From contig JASHVB010000711.1 of assembly GCA_030039695.1 (NCBI GenBank), positions 1 through 5,591 on the forward strand: a DNA stretch of 5,591 nt. The letters run 5' to 3'. The notes beneath the pieces are model-generated. The model saw only the letters and a list, made by a program, of their open reading frames with translations, ran no database searches and was not told the origin of the DNA. The translations under genes were made by a program, and so were the position numbers. How positions within the stretch are numbered: position 1 is the stretch's first letter; every line of letters starts with the position of its first letter. The stretch comes from Acetobacteraceae bacterium (GTDB taxonomy: Bacteria > Pseudomonadota > Alphaproteobacteria > Acetobacterales > Acetobacteraceae). Below are positions 5,481-5,591 of this stretch, piece after piece.

Positions 5481-5591
5481 TGAGTGACTGTTGATTGTGC
5501 CGCCGCAGGCAGCCTGCGCGACAGGTCGTGCACGCAGCGGCCGAGCCCGACGCAGAAATGGTCCACCACCGGCGCCAGGCGTTCCGCCGCC
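5477..5591 (-). CDS. C-terminal end of an unidentified convergent gene (start outside window)
   Basis: Reading the minus strand in from the window edge, 37 codons are open and end at TAG (5479-5477): AAERLAPVVDHFCVGLGRC, then VHDLSRRLPAAAQSTVTH. The first part has the look of an amphipathic helix with mostly G/C third positions, typical of a real C-terminus. Its stop overlaps the TAA of the plus-strand gene by two bases, a common arrangement of convergent genes. I cannot assign a family from so short a piece. A 115-base open frame in GC-rich DNA is weak evidence by itself. Confidence 0.4.
   Translation of the reverse strand, partial: AAERLAPVVDHFCVGLGRCVHDLSRRLPAAAQSTVTH
5504..5518. repeat. 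15-bp palindrome near the convergent gene ends
   Basis: CGCAGGC-A-GCCTGCG is a perfect inverted repeat with 7-bp arms around one base, 23 nt after the TAA of the small plus-strand gene and inside the possible minus-strand gene. As RNA it folds to a 6-bp stem with a 3-nt loop. No T-run follows on either strand, so a role as terminator for the plus-strand gene is possible but weak. Confidence 0.3.

Overview
The window is GC-rich bacterial DNA with proteobacterial-type genes, strong AGGAGG-like ribosome sites and tight gene spacing. An alphaproteobacterium is my best guess, from the style of the proteins and the G/C-ending codons, but no marker gene fixes the lineage. There are two gene blocks facing away from each other, separated by about 0.8 kb of poorly coding sequence.

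Left block (minus strand, about 3604 down to 1): a compact four-gene operon. In order of transcription it holds a 77-residue soluble small protein, an Nramp-superfamily divalent-metal transporter, a 94-residue protein with one membrane segment, and a sodium/phosphate cotransporter with a C-terminal PhoU-like domain that runs off the window edge. Gaps are 14, 11 and 33 nt. The Nramp protein has the substituted binding-site motifs DAGG and APW in place of DPGN and MPH, which points to the Nramp-related magnesium/manganese branch rather than classical MntH. The operon may therefore pair divalent-metal uptake with phosphate transport.

Middle (about 3605-4410): no gene I can name. It holds two related palindromes just upstream of the metal/phosphate operon, a marginal 69-codon minus-strand ORF with a good ribosome site, a large nested inverted repeat at 4030-4118 that could be a structured RNA or a small mobile element, and a GTGATCG/CGATCAC inverted repeat.

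Right block (plus strand, 4411-5480): what looks like the two ends of a respiratory nitrate reductase operon joined together. The N-terminal six-helix half of a NarK-type nitrate/nitrite transporter runs to about 4974. From about 4983, in another frame, comes what resembles the last 51 residues of the PpiC-type peptidyl-prolyl isomerase often encoded after narGHJI. A small intact downstream gene follows (5196-5480). The simplest reading is one internal deletion that removed the second half of narK, narGHJI and most of ppiC. The last 115 bases hold the C-terminal end of an unidentified convergent minus-strand gene whose stop codon overlaps the stop of the small gene.
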